Shown one piece after another: positions 51,001-61,526 of a stretch of 64,000 nucleotides of DNA. Made by a program: the position numbers and the translations under genes. Origin of the DNA: Amaranthus tricolor (taxonomy: Eukaryota; Streptophyta; Magnoliopsida; Caryophyllales; Amaranthaceae). A model generated the notes under the pieces. That model did not search any database and had not been told where the DNA came from. It saw only the letters and a program-made list of their open reading frames with translations. Location: contig NC_080052.1 in NCBI RefSeq assembly GCF_026212465.1, positions 17,453,239 to 17,517,238 on the forward strand. The letters are read 5' to 3'. Positions within the stretch are counted from its first letter, which is position 1; every line of letters begins with the position of its first letter.

Positions 51001-54000
51001 TTAGAAGCCCCAGGACCAAATCCATGAAGCCCTGAAGAAAACAGCCCGCAAAACAGAACGTCGCAAAATCGGGTGCTGAACACTGCTCGACCGAGCAAGG
51101 TCGCTCGACCTGTTGAGCGGCTCTTCAGGGATCTTCTGCCTGCTGCTCGTGTGCTGCCTCGAACAAGCCACGCTCTCCTTGGTCACTTGCCTTGATCGAG
51201 TACCTATCAAGGCCTCTTTGGTGCACCTTCTTGCATCGATCAAGGCTCACAACATCTAGTGCAATTGCTTGAGTGATCAAGCCATCACCAACTACATGAG
51301 ATTTGTGGCTTATCACAACAATATATGATGTAGGTGATGGCAAACCAAGAATCTTCGGATGCCATTAAACACATCAAGGACACATAGTCAGCTGCAAAGC
51401 GTTTGACAGAAGCGGCTTTTTCTAGGAAAAGTAAGGATGACAAAATGACATATAATGCATAGTTGTAAGGTTTCTATGATATATGCTTTGCTTGCTACTT
51501 CAAACTGAAATGGAAGGCTAAGGACCTCACGATGGTGAGAAACAAGATGAAATTCAAGAGAAAACCGAGCATAAACAATGGAGCAAAGCAAACACAATGC
51601 AAGAACACGAAGTTGTTTAATGAGGTGTCCTAGACACCTCCCCCTCGAGCATGTATTTCATTAATGGAGTCAACAATACATTAATGACACAACTATAAGC
51701 CTTGAGAACAACCTCTCAAGCTCAAAAATCTCATCTTCAATGGACATCACACACACTATCTAATACGAAGCACTCTAGGTTTCCCAAATCCCTTTTCCCT
51801 TGTATTAGCCCCCACAAACTATTCCCAAATCAGAGTAATAAACCTAGGACAAAAGGTAGGCTTCCTCCCCAAGTATCGTGCAAAACAGAAAAAAGTCAAA
51901 ATGACCCTACACTATAGTGCTTGAACAAGTAAATCAACACCTACTCCATTTCATGTCTCGTTCAAGGCATGAACCAAGACCCTCCAATGTGCACCTCTTG
52001 TGATGTTCAAGGCACTCTACATGCACATCAATGATCCATCGTTTTCTTGCACACCCAGCTACCTCCTCCAATGTGCAAGCCATAGTCCCATAGAGTGGGC
52101 TATGAGATGATCAAAATGATCTCCCATGCTAGGAGACTTGGCACTAGCACTAACACAAGCTTCTGCCTTTCGGGTTTTGATGGCAGATATCACCGCACTG
52201 TTTGTAACAATTGATGTGTGTGCTTGTATCTGTTTAGTGCTAGTTTAAATCACCATACTTGTGTCTGTTTAACTCATATTTCTTGAAAAATGTTAATGAC
52301 AACAAGGGTTGAACCATGCCGCAATTTTTTGCTAGGACCATGGTGGTACAGATTTATTTTAGTGAATATATATTTAGATAAAATACAGGTCCCAACATGA
52401 ACATTGTGAACATATACTCCGTCACATTCTGATCAGTACAAAATAACTAGATAGAAAAATAAGAATTAAAATAAAAAAATTACCAATATGTTCAAAGAAA
52501 ATTGCAGAGAGGGAAGTGCAACCAGGTCCTCCAGTGAGCCAAAGCATAAGTGGATCGGTTTCCGGGTGTTGCTCAGACTCGATAAAATAGTAAAATAGTT
52601 GCACCTCTTCCCCCTTTCCCACTCCAATATACCTATAATTTGTATATATTAATCAAACCAACTATAAGAATCACAACTTTAATAATTCCGTAATAATTTC
52701 TGAAATAAATTTGCCAAGATCCATACGATGCTAAGAACTTTGATGAACGATACAAATAACAATGGACTAAACAAAGTTTGATAATGTAAAACTTGCAAAG
52801 AGACACAAAGATTTAAGGAGGTTCACCCAATGATAGCTACGTCCTCCGTCGTGTATAGTTTCTTGTTTATATTATATTGAAGGAGTAAAAATACTCTAAC
52901 AAATGAAGTATTACAATTGAGTAAGAGATAAAATCAAAGGCTATGTTTTTGGCTTAGGATTATGTTTTATGTGTCTTGATATGTGATTAAGAGTTCTCTA
53001 TTTATAGGAGAGATTACACTAAGTAACTTTAAGTACATTAAAGCTATGAATAAATGATAATGAAACAGCCCCAAGTACTTGAAAAGTCAAAAACAACATC
53101 CTAGGAGTATTAGAGACTTCGCTCGACCAAAACAGGGGCTCGCTCGGTCGAGCGGTTTGGTCGATAGGGCTACATGAAGTTTCTGGTTGCATTTTGTCTG
53201 CTCGCTCGACCAATCTTGGAGCTTGGTCGGTCGAGCGAGCTGGTTGAGCGGCACTTCAGAGGGCTTCTGACAGTATTGCTTGACTTGCATAGTAGAGCAT
53301 CTTAAATTACACCTTTGCACTTCTTTATTAAGTCCCATAGCTCCTATGAATAAATTATACTTCATTATCTCATTAATCTATACTTTTAATCACCATCATA
53401 AATCACAATCATCAAGACTCATCTTAATACACCCGCATTAAGACACTCATGGGATTCCATCCCAAGAGTCACACATGAATGCACACATCAAGTGTGCACT
53501 CAAGTCACACCATTCATGATACCGTTCATAACAATTTCATCTTCTAAGTCTTAGTTCGCTTTTTAATCCCACTCAAGGGCAGTTTTGTAGTGTGCCTGTG
53601 TGCGGAATACCAACAGCACAAGGTTTCCAAACCTAAATGGCATCATATATAAAAAAATTATATGTTGTGAATGAATTGGGATGTTTAGTGAAGAACAATA
53701 AACAAAGAAATGCACAAAGAACACACAAAAACAGAGCACAACACCAAAGAACAACAACAAGAAGATTTATGAGGTATCTAAGGATACCTCCCCCTCAACC
53801 AAAAATTACTTTCGTTAATATACTCAACAACACATCAATGACAAGCCTCATAACCTTTGAGAACACTCTCAAAGTAAAGATTGAACTTTTGATGCCAATC
53901 TCCCTCAAATGCACTAACAGAAGTAGAATGAACTCTCTTGGTTGAAATCCTGGTTGATTTAAGTATTAGGCTCTCTCATATGTTCTAAGTATGTTCTAAG

Positions 54001-57000
54001 ACCCTTATATATAGCCTAAGATATATTAGAAACTCTAAGACCAAAAGGCTTAAAGCCCACGAGTTTTCCGCACAAAACGGAAACCTGCGTCAGAATGGGG
54101 CTGCTGCTCTCTCGACCGAGCACCCTTGCTCGACCAGTCGAGCGGCAGTCATCAGGGGCTTCTGACCTTCGTGAGTGCTGCTGCCTTGCTCGAGCATTCC
54201 TTCACTTGTGCCTTACCTCGATCAAGACACTCTATGCCTTGCCTAAAGCACTCCAAATCATCAACATTAATCACTTCATCAAGTGATCCAAATTATATAC
54301 TTTCATACTCCTTTGCACACACCATCATTCTCAATTGTGAAGATAGAGCATGGACAACCAGATGATGAAAGCTATCACCAATGTCATGGAAATTGGTTCT
54401 TGCTTCAACATTATACTAAAATAATACTCCCTCCTATTCCTCTTAGGAGTCCCATTTGACTTTTCATAGTGGGTCAAAATGGGACCCTAAGGGTAGGAGA
54501 GAGAGTGATATTATGGGTTTTTAATGAATGAGTTATGAACTTAATGATTTCCTCCAATTTCAAGCAATTTGTATCCCAATTAAAATGGTGAAATTTTTTT
54601 ACCTCCAATGGTCTTAACTTTTTATCAGTTCAAGACCAAAATTACATAGATCGTCTACTAAAAACCTAAAGTACATAAATAAGTCCTACAAGTACAATAA
54701 TTTTTTGAGATTACATAAATTTGTCCGACTGATAAAGAAAATTACATAGATCGATTACTTAATCTTAAATAGCCTTCTCAATTCTTCGACAACTTCGGTG
54801 TAGTTGCAGTCTTTACTGATCATGTGAGTGCGGATTTTTTTGCGATCATTGACTTCAGATTTTCCACATTGCCAAAAATGATGCATTATTATTTTCATAA
54901 ATAGCCACCGAATTGTAAACAAACAAATTTTCAATTTAAATAATTTCATCACATTACCCAAATTCATTTTAAAACCCAAAAAATATTGTCCAAAAAAAAG
55001 AAATCAGAAATTGACACCAAGGATAACACACCAAAATTGTAGACTGGCGCCAACACAGCAACAGGAAGACAGAAGACAAACGACAAAATCAAAATCAAAG
55101 TGCCAAAAAATTCCAAAAACTAAAATTGGGCGCCAAAAATGAAATGCACACACACCAAAATCTCAAGCCTAAAACAGAAGCAATAAATACTCCAAATACC
55201 TCATTAATTACACACCAACCTAAAAAATGGCTCCTTTAAAAAATCTAAGTACTCAACAAAGAACCCAGATAATGCAAAAACTGTTGTCTGCATTAAATAA
55301 AAAAGGTAAACCAGTGCTAGTACATCAATGCACTTGCCATAAAATTTCAAGTGTGTAGGAAAACAATCACACGTTTATGGAATGAAGTGAAGAAGCAGAT
55401 GATGAATAACAACACAGTCATCAACCTCAACAGCAAGAGAGATGGCAGACAAGCACCAAACAAAATCCATTTTGATGAAGAAATGTTCAAGGCCATTAAA
55501 TATGAACTGAAGTGCACTCAACATTCAGTAGCAAAGCAGATAAAGGTGTCACAAACAACAGTGTGTAGGTGGAAGAAGAACAAAGTCATAAGAAAGCACA
55601 CAAACGCAATCAAACCCACTTTGAATGAAAACAACAAACTACACAGGTTAAGTTTTGCATTATCCAAGTGTGAATATGCCAAGTGTGAATATGATGAACA
55701 AAATTATGCATTCAAGTTTAAGACATATACTAACATTGTTCACATAGATGAAAAACATTTCTATCTAACCCGGGAGACACAAACTTATTATCTAGCTCCA
55801 GGTGAAGTAGGACTACATAGAGAATGTCAATCTAAAAGGTTTATTCCCAAAATCATGTTCATGTGTGCTGTTGCAAAGCCAATATTATATTTGCAACTAA
55901 TGGTGATGTATTTTCTGATGGTAAGATAGGAATATGGCCTTTTATTACTTAGGAGCCTACAAAAAGAAGTTCTAAGAACAAGAAGAGGGAGGAGTTGGAA
56001 ACAAACCGAATACAATCAATAACGAAAGAGCACATTAGAGCAATGCTTATAACTAATGTGCTACCAACCATAAGAGAAAAATGGCCACAAGGATTGTCAA
56101 AGCACATTTACATTCAACAAGATAATGCCAAGCCACACATAACACATTATGACAAAGAGTTTTTGGAGGAGGCAATGAAAGATGGGTTTCATATACAACT
56201 AGTACAACAACCACCAAATTCCCCTGACATGAATGTACTAGATCTAGGTTTTTTTAGATCAATTCAGGCTTTGCAATATCAAAAAGCTGCATACAATGTA
56301 ACACAGTTATTTAGGGCTGTGAATAATGCATTTGACAATCTAAGTCCACAATGTTTAAGGTTTGTGTTCATCACTTTACAAGCATGCATGATAGAGGTTA
56401 TGAAAAGACAAGGGGGATTTGATTATCGCATTCCTCATATGAACAAAACTAAAGCAGTAAGAGAAGACACTTTACCAGACTATCTAAGTGTGGATAAACA
56501 ATTGGTTGTTGATTCACTTTAACATTTATTCACAAAGCTAAGTTTAGAAACAATGAATCAGTTGGTGGAACTGATTGGGTATGCAGGGGATATTGAACAA
56601 GGGACTGTGCAAGTGAATGGCATTATTGACATGGGAACAACAAGCCAAGTGTCTGATCATCAAGGCCAACAACAACACTGATGGAAGAGGGGAGCTTATT
56701 TGGGCCATATGAAAGAATATAAGGTTTTTTTAGATAGGTACAAGTAACAAACACAATAACAACCAATTTCAACAACAACACTCTCAGGTAACCAACACAG
56801 CAACAAGTAACCTTTTTTTGGGAGAATCAAAGCAAAAAGCAACAACAGTACAAAAACCAGCACATCAATAAGAACACAACAACATTTTTTTGGGAACAAG
56901 TATAGCATCTTAGCAACACAACACTAATATCACAACAGTAACCAACACAGCAACAAGTTTCAAGTTTAAATCCTTTTGATTTTGGACATATTTTGGGATG

Positions 57001-58628
57001 TTGAACATGGAATGTTTCAGATCTAAACAACACATTAAAAACTTTATGTTGTTTACAATGAAACATTTGTACTTATATTTACATCGTTGAAAAAACTGGT
57101 TGTTTTCAGTACTCTCAGGTATAGTTGTTTTTTTTTTTCAAATCATTGAGTAAAAGTTCGAACATCTATTTGCTTTAAATGTTGGAAAATAATCCGAACC
57201 CCGTTTGTTCGTTTATGGTGGCTAAAAAGTGCTCTCACTTACAGATCACAAAGCAATAGGAAAAAATGCATCAAAAAAACGTTTAACTAAAAAATCACCA
57301 CCAGTCAATTCCAATATGCAACCACAAGAACAAAAACTCACTTGAGAAAGGACCAAGCTTATCAAGCCAATCCTCTTCTTCACAATCAGCATTTGAAAAA
57401 ACAGCATCAATGAAAGAATATTCACGATCAGTCTACAAATTTACCTCAGGTGTGTAAATGGGTTCACCTTCAGAGTCAAGTTCTCTTCCCCACTTTGGAT
57501 CCGTCTCAACAGAAGTTGAGTCATCAGCATAGTAATCAAAATATTCTTCCTTAAACGACTTCAAACTAGATCTAGGATTTTCATCATCGAACCCCTTCAA
57601 CTCAATCTTTGTAGGTGACTTCAAAGGGGATTTAGGGATTCTCAGAGGTAAAGAAGTAAGCGAGTTAGGGTTTTTCAGGTGTGATTTCAAAGGCGACTTA
57701 GGGTTTTCCATGAGAAAAGGGTGAAGAACACTAAACCACAAAAGAAGAGGGAGAAGAACACGAGTGAGATAAAGAAGACATAACCCAAATCTAGGGTTCT
57801 TAGAGGAATACAGAGAGGGAGGAATAGAGAGATGAAGAAGAAACAACTCAGATCTAGGGTTCTTAAAGGAAGAACACAAAAGCACAAATGGGGCACAAAT
57901 GGGGATGGGTAAGGTTTAGGGTTAAAAAGGGAGGGAATAGTTAATGAGTGGGTATATTAATTAGGTTTAAGTTGTTTTGATTAGTGAAAAGAGGGGTCAA
58001 TTAATATGGGTAAGTGAAGATTTAATTGAAAATAACATAAACCCACTAAGGGCATAAAGATTAATAAACCATATTCAAAATAAAAATGTGATAATTAGTG
58101 TGACTTGATTATAAAAGAAAATGAGATACATAAGAAGAATAGGAAGGAGTATTGTAATTGTAATAAGATAAATAAATGATTAAAATTTTACTTAACGTAT
58201 TAATAGCATAAAATCAAATTCTATTAATTATATTTTTTTCCTCTCTTCTCCTCTCCTCTCTTTCAGTTATTTCCAAAGCAACCTTTTTTTAGCTCACAAA
58301 TATTTCTCTTACATCATTTAATTTTCACCAATTTTTCAAACATAAAAAATCACCAACTTAATTTATATAATAAATCAACATTGTATTTTTTAATTTTTTA
58401 AACCTTCAAACTTTTATACTTTTCTGTTACTCCTATATTATTTTTTTTATCTTCCCTTCTTAACATTATAAATGCAAATTTAATTTTTAATAACTTTATT
58501 TGTTATGACATCAATTTTAATTTAGTTAGAAATTGTTGGGTTTTTATTTTAGTTTAAGAAATTATATTTTTTAATTATGAGAAATTTAGAAAAATTAACT
58601 AGAGCCTTAAAATTCTTTGCTCTCAGCT

Positions 58629-58724
<96 letters not shown>

Positions 58725-59012
58725 CTTGTGGAACTTAAAATTAAAAACAACCAATAATAAGATTAAAGCAATAAGCAAAACAATTAAGTTTATATGGAAT
58801 TAAAAATCCGATGAAGAAAACAAGAAGAATTTAAGATGAAACCCGTACCCAGTATGAAGCTTGAAAGGAAGACTTCCATGAAACCCAGGAAGAGAAAGGA
58901 CTCTTCTTGATGATGAATTAAGTGAACAAGTCCCATGAAATGCTAACAAAATTAAAATGAAAATTTCAAGAAAAAGAGTGAAAGTAGAGCAATTAATATT
59001 GTTGACCATCAT
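45037..59012 (-). CDS. serine carboxypeptidase-like protein (SCPL, possible acyltransferase)
   Basis: Fourteen exons on the minus strand: 59012-58849, 52632-52484, 50003-49900, 49753-49631, 49466-49364, 49192-49155, 48141-48037, 47020-46940, 46583-46509, 46389-46318, 46249-46122, 45506-45393, 45307-45253 and 45120-45037. They join to 1395 nt, 464 residues. A hydrophobic signal peptide (about 10-30) implies the secretory/vacuolar route. Family marks: [18 protein letters not shown] (49-60), oxyanion block WLTGGPGC (86-93), [12 protein letters not shown], nucleophile block GGSSACG with Ser199, YDGDQD (380-385), and GAGH with His441. The usual motif is GGDSYSG, so the residue before the Ser and both after it are changed. 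Members are carboxypeptidases or glucose-ester acyltransferases of the SCPL clade; the substrate cannot be told. Introns 1 (6.2 kb) and 2 (2.5 kb) are filled with transposons. Confidence 0.94.
45727..45848 (-). mobile_element. Au-like SINE
   Basis: Minus-strand layout GGGTCAATCGAAAATAACG, then AAGGTTGCATACATCTGACT, then AACCCCACCCTAGGTCGGAG, then CCACTTAATGGTATTGGGG. It is closely parallel to the copy at 35134-35265. It lies in intron 11 of the SCPL gene. Confidence 0.65.
47211..47505. mobile_element. MITE with GTGTTTGGTATG ends
   Basis: The left end reads AGTGTTTGGTATG; the right end, reverse-complemented, reads GGTGTTTGGTATG. The element is about 295 bp, with a polypyrimidine-rich interior near the right end. 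It lies in intron 7 of the SCPL gene. The GTGTTTGG style is common in plant MITEs; superfamily and target duplication not settled. Confidence 0.6.
48590..49030. mobile_element. GC-richer insert, possible LINE 3' end
   Basis: A block of about 440 bp in intron 6 of the SCPL gene, clearly richer in G and T than its flanks. It ends in GTTGTAATATAATATAAATA, which resembles the 3' end of plant L1-type LINEs. Two overlapping minus-strand ORFs of about 70 residues inside it have no family resemblance. No reverse transcriptase motif was seen, so the assignment is tentative. Confidence 0.35.
50650..51345. mobile_element. LTR-like repeat A (SCPL intron 2)
   Basis: Contains a perfect 8-bp stem hairpin (GAGGTATC at 50742, GATACCTC at 50754) followed by CCCCTC. 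A block of CTCGACC / CGAGC words follows (51084-51120), then GCGGCTCTTCAGGGATCTTC, and an inverted pair GCCATCACC...GGTGATGGC at the end. The order matches repeat C at 53563-54400 and partly B and D. No coding capacity; probably solo LTRs or a TRIM-like family (inference). Ends not fixed. Confidence 0.55.
51480..52160. mobile_element. LTR-like repeat B (SCPL intron 2)
   Basis: Same orientation as A. The hairpin is GAGGTGTC (51622) and GACACCTC (51633), with a 3-nt loop and CCCCTC following. The later part is diverged and lacks the CTCGACC block. Boundaries are approximate. Confidence 0.45.
52690..53560. mobile_element. LTR-like repeat D (SCPL intron 1)
   Basis: Begins with a GGAGGTTCACCC...CCTCC stem (52817-52847) of the type seen near the start of plant LTR transcripts, then a CTCGACC / GGTCGAGCG-rich block (53110-53250), then GCGGCACTTCAGAGGGCTTC. 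The last module is shared with A and C. No ORF. Confidence 0.5.
53563..54400. mobile_element. LTR-like repeat C (SCPL intron 1)
   Basis: Hairpin GAGGTATC (53771) and GATACCTC (53783), loop TAAG, then CCCCTC. Next come TCTCTCGACCGAGCA (54107) and a GCTCGACCAGTCGAGCGG block, then a TCAGGGGCTTCTGACC module. Order and orientation match repeat A, and it ends just before the mariner-like element. Confidence 0.55.
55227..56522 (+). pseudogene. mariner-like transposase, DD39D type, broken
   Basis: Reading starts at [21 protein letters not shown] first frameshift lies near 55325-55345, before [15 protein letters not shown]. The helix-turn-helix region follows ([18 protein letters not shown]), then the catalytic part: HIDEKHFYL (Asp at 55747), IQQDNAKPH (Asp at 56121), NVLDLGFF (Asp at 56241). 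The second and third Asp are separated by exactly 39 residues, the plant DD39D signature. A second frameshift lies near 55885, after CAVAKP, and an in-frame TAG is at 55950, after GIWPFIT. The C-terminal frame runs to TAA at 56520-56522. The three breaks make it non-functional; the catalytic residues themselves are intact. Confidence 0.92.
57433..57711 (-). CDS. unidentified ORF inside the mariner-like element
   Basis: Open frame of 92 codons starting [10 protein letters not shown] and ending at a TAG before TDREYSF. PKSPLKS-type words recur ([24 protein letters not shown]), followed by an acidic, aromatic segment ([11 protein letters not shown]). Past the stop the same frame continues for 27 codons ([20 protein letters not shown]) up to a possible GTGAG donor, so the stop may be a mutation or lie in an intron. 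No family was recognised. It may be a second gene of the transposon or a captured host fragment. Coding status is not proven. Confidence 0.4.
   Translation of the reverse strand: MENPKSPLKSHLKNPNSLTSLPLRIPKSPLKSPTKIELKGFDDENPRSSLKSFKEEYFDYYADDSTSVETDPKWGRELDSEGEPIYTPEVNL
58632..58721. repeat. (AT)n microsatellite, about 90 bp
   Basis: Pure AT dinucleotide tract in intron 1 of the SCPL gene, about 130 bp from exon 1. Confidence 0.95.
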
Positions 59013-59568
59013 AATTGATGATTAGTGATAGTCAACTTAGCTTGGTGGATTTCAGGATTCTACTGATTGCTAAGTAGCAACCCAAGGACAAGATTGAGTA
59101 GTCTAGCTGAAGTATATGAGTCATAAGAGTAGTACATTAGACTCACGTACTCGTCTTTTTTTTAAATTTCAACCACACAAACCTGTTGAATTTTAAGAAG
59201 CACACATATTTTTTTACATTTTTATTTATTTTATAGTACCAGCTTTTTTTTCTAAATATCATAAACAGTTTAATAAATTTCTTTCACTTTTTATAAAAAG
59301 AAAAATTGTTAGAAATTACTTGGAAAAAGTTCACTTTTATGAAAAACTACCTACAATATTTTTTTTGTCAAAAACTACTTAGAAAATTTAATTTTATTGT
59401 TACCTATTAACAAATCTATCCAAACAAATGAACCTTGATTTCAAAAATTCTACTCGTTCTTTATCTTTTTTCTTATTCTTCTCCATTATAATGATGTGTT
59501 GAAACTTTGAAATTTCTGCTTCTTCATCTATGCTTTAAATTGTTCATTTCCTTACCTCATTTCAAATA
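59013..59568. other. upstream region of the SCPL gene
   Basis: About 0.55 kb between the SCPL start codon and the first GRF-like pseudogene. AT-rich with T-runs. The promoter of the minus-strand SCPL gene must lie here, but no convincing TATA box was identified. Confidence 0.3.
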
Positions 59569-59899
59569 ATGTCAAAATCTACAGGTAATTGAAATGGAAA
59601 TCTATGTCTTTGTGGTGTTCCATGTGCAAAGAGACTTTCATGGACAAGGAAAAATTCCAGAAGAAGATTCATGGCTTGTAAATATTAAGACCCAAACACT
59701 AAATCAAAGGAGATGCAATAAATTAAAATGGATTGATGAAAATGTAGTTGATTGGCAAAGAGAAGTTGAATTGAAGCTTATTGATGAAAAAGATAAATTG
59801 AGTATGGAGGCAAACATTATGCATTCTAAGGTATTTATTTTAGAAAACGAGATTAAAAGGGTCAATGAAGAACTTGAAAAAAAAAAAAAAAAAACTTAA
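59569..59899 (+). pseudogene. GRF-type zinc-finger remnant 1
   Basis: Frame 1 starts MSKSTGN, hits a TGA at 59590, and continues NLCLCGVPCAKRLSWTRKN then RRRFMACKY, the first half of a GRF zinc finger (CxCG..W...N..RRF..C). The second half is in another frame: RRCNKLKWIDENVVDWQREV, then a predicted coiled coil ending in a Lys run. A stop and a frameshift make it a pseudogene. The coiled-coil tail and the WQxEV motif match the second copy at 61250-61526. GRF fingers bind nucleic acid. Confidence 0.7.
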
Positions 59900-61249
59900 A
59901 ATGGAGAGAAAATCTGGTATGGGCATTGGAAGGTTGGTAAGAAGATTAAAGCATTTAGACTATTGGAATTTTAATTGGTTTTTTTGCTAGTTGCATTGCT
60001 ATGAATCTAATGTTATGGAATTTGTAAATTGAAATTACCGGCTACTTAGAGAAAGCTTTGTTAATGCTATGTAATGAAATTTACGTACTCAAAACTCTAC
60101 CAACACATAAATAATAGTCGAAGTAGCCACATTTTTATGTTTAACGCAATCGTAAAAAGTCTAAGTTTTCCTGAAATAAACTAAAAAAATATTTGAACAA
60201 GTCGGAATCAAATATCAAATTTTATTTGGGTCAGAGTCGAGTTAGATTGTCGAATTTTTTCTAAGAACCGTCTCAGACTCGGAGTATATGAATGGATTCA
60301 GAGACAAACTTCTTTTTTCTTGGATTCAAATCAAATTATTTTTCTCGAATCGAGTCGAACTAAAGATTTGGATACGGACTTTGTTGTTATTGCCAATATG
60401 AGTACAATTGTAGAGTTAGAAGTATTACATTTTTTGAAATTAAAATAAATTAGAAGTATTACATAATTGTACCTTATAAACAATATCACAAGGCATATAT
60501 TATAATTTACTACCGTAAATGCATGCCATTTTGTAAAATTAACAAAAATAAAAAATTGCAAAAATACAAAACTATGATGCCACAGATAGAGCATATAATG
60601 CCAAAGTAAAAAACCTTGAAAAAAAGTATCAACAATGGTTTGGTGAAGCAAAGCAAAATTGAATTGACGACTCTAGAATCCAGATTTCAGAAACCATTAA
60701 TGTGCCGTGTGAGGGTGAAAAGTTAATATTTTCAGCTCGTGTTATATGATATCGTCTCACTATAAAACAAGTTTATATAATTAACACATTTATGTTATTG
60801 ACACGTTAATTGTAAGTGAACACTTTAGCACGCTAAATGTTTATGAGTCGGTCCAAACAACAGACTGAAATTTTTTTTTGCAAACAACAACCTTTAAATT
60901 TAAAAAACACGACAACGATACAACCACTACCCAAAAGATGACCTGCTGAACTCTTTAAGTTACCTTTTTACCTATGACTGAACCCATAGTTAGTAACCCA
61001 ACTCTCAACTACCCTTTCCCTTTTACCCATTAATAAATCCAACCCTTTATTAACCGTCATTTCATCTTCTTCAATTCCCCATTTCATATTTTTCAATTCT
61101 ATTTCTTCAAATACTCCATTTTTACAGGTATGTTTTCCCATCCTTTCTTTTTTATGCATGAAACATTAATTTCAGATTAGGGTTTATTCAATTCCCCATT
61201 TCTCTTCTTTAATTACCTTTGACCAAAAATAGGGTTTTTCATATTGTAG
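59900..61249. other. AT-rich spacer between the two GRF-like copies
   Basis: No coding sequence supported. The TATCGTCTCACTATAAAACA segment near 60750 and surrounding words resemble other MITE-like debris. 61190-61249 is a probable leader for the second GRF copy. Confidence 0.3.
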
Positions 61250-61526
61250 ATGTCGACATCATCTATGAATTTCGAAACTCAAATAGAAGGCTATTGTGGT
61301 TATAATGGAATGGACTGTTCAAAACCCAGGTAGAAGATTTGAAGCTTGTCTTGACTATGATGTGCATAATAACATAGGAAGCTGCAATTTTTTTTGTTGG
61401 GTGGACAAACCCATGACTGAATGGCAAGAAGAGGTTATATTGCACCTTATGGAGGAAAGAACAAAGTTTCAAAGGGATGTTGAAACTTTCAAAAAGGAAA
61501 TCGAATTTGGCCAACAAGAAGATTAG
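61250..61526 (+). pseudogene. GRF-type zinc-finger protein, frameshifted
   Basis: Starts MSTSSMNFETQIEGYCGY in one frame and continues in another as TVQNPGRRFEACLDYD, GSCNFFCWVDKPMTEWQEEV and a short coiled coil to TAG at 61526. The GRF signature (NPGRRF, then CNFFCWVD) is clear. One base appears missing or extra near 61298. An alternative is that the gene starts at the inner ATG (61296/61305) as a shorter protein lacking the first Cys. Such single-GRF proteins are common near Mutator-like elements in plants. Confidence 0.7.

Larger units (their letters stand above)
54427..58149. mobile_element. mariner-like element (MLE), 3.7 kb, near full length
   Basis: The ends are inverted: the left 31 bp and the reverse complement of the right 31 bp agree at 25 positions, beginning CTCCCTCCTATTC / CTCCTTCCTATTC. 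TA flanks both sides (54425-54426 and 58150-58151), the Tc1/mariner target duplication. Inside are a broken plant mariner transposase (plus strand) and an unidentified minus-strand ORF. Size and layout resemble plant MLEs such as beet Vulmar. It lies in intron 1 of the SCPL gene, opposite to the gene's strand by transposase orientation. Confidence 0.88.
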
